A stretch of 6,437 nucleotides of DNA. It comes from Gammaproteobacteria bacterium (GTDB lineage Bacteria; Pseudomonadota; Gammaproteobacteria; Eutrophobiales; Eutrophobiaceae). The stretch lies in NCBI GenBank assembly GCA_004356415.1, contig SMWN01000047.1:1-6437 (forward strand), written 5' to 3'. A program made the translations under genes and the position numbers. The notes beneath the pieces are model-generated. The model saw nothing but the letters and a program-made list of their open reading frames with translations. It had not been told where the DNA came from and searched no databases. Shown piece by piece: positions 6,385 through 6,437 of the stretch (positions within the stretch are counted from its first letter, which is position 1; each line of letters opens with the position of its first letter).

Positions 6385-6437
6385 ATGAACTATAAACAAC
6401 TGACCGAAAACGAACGATACCAGATTTACGTGATGAA
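6385..6437 (+). CDS. IS30-family transposase, N-terminal fragment (cut by window end)
   Basis: Only 17 full codons are visible, MNYKQLTENERYQIYVM, and the frame is still open at the window end. IS30-family transposases typically begin '(M)-x-Y-K-Q-L-T-x-x-E-R-Y-Q-I-Y', the start of the N-terminal helix-turn-helix that binds the element's ends, so the match is strong despite its shortness. The DDE catalytic domain lies outside. IS30 enzymes insert with short target duplications of about 2-3 bp. The gene has the same orientation as the disrupted regulator. Whether the transposase is complete cannot be told. Confidence 0.78.
   Translation, partial: MNYKQLTENERYQIYVM

Larger units (their letters stand above)
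6308..6437 (+). mobile_element. Left end of an IS30-family insertion sequence (partial)
   Basis: The element runs off the window, so only its left end and the first transposase codons are visible. The left boundary is estimated from where the receiver coding sequence breaks (about 6305-6314) and is not exact. The terminal inverted repeat cannot be confirmed without the right end. About 75 bases lie between the junction and the transposase start, a leader length normal for a compact IS. The family assignment rests entirely on the transposase N-terminus. Confidence 0.6.

Noticed and set aside
6378..6395. ATG at 6378 as the transposase start
   Set aside because: That frame encodes MHNEL and stops; the ATG at 6385 gives the IS30-type N-terminus.

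Overview
The window looks like chromosomal DNA of a gammaproteobacterium with moderate to low GC. The main evidence is the long single-chain PurL, which follows the enterobacterial-type protein closely along its length, and a PurB C-terminus of the same type. I cannot name a genus. All genes run on the + strand and packing is tight.

Layout: (1) 1-111 is the 3' end of purB (adenylosuccinate lyase). (2) 126-638 encodes a 170-residue protein of unknown function. Its C-terminal half resembles a phospholipase D-like fold without the catalytic motif. (3) 635-1513 overlaps it by an ATGA junction and encodes a secreted 292-residue protein. That protein has a secretin N-type domain and a shortened secretin-like core. 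(4) 1563-5468 is purL (FGAM synthase, 1301 residues), intact with its glutaminase triad. (5) 5589-6131 encodes an Smr-domain protein closest to the SmrA/SmrB group. (6) 6185-6313 is the start of a response-regulator receiver domain that stops after 42 codons. (7) Next comes what looks like the left end of an IS30-family insertion sequence, whose transposase starts at 6385 and runs off the window.

How the parts relate: purB and purL act in the same pathway, IMP/AMP synthesis. They are separated here by a two-gene unit that looks translationally coupled and has no obvious purine role. The Smr gene follows purL after 120 AT-rich bases and probably has its own transcription start. The regulator gene after it appears to be broken by the insertion sequence.

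Most of the window is housekeeping. The parts worth a second look are the coupled PLD-like/secretin-like pair and the IS30-truncated regulator. I see no CRISPR array, rRNA, tRNA or complete mobile element. No gap between genes exceeds about 120 bases.
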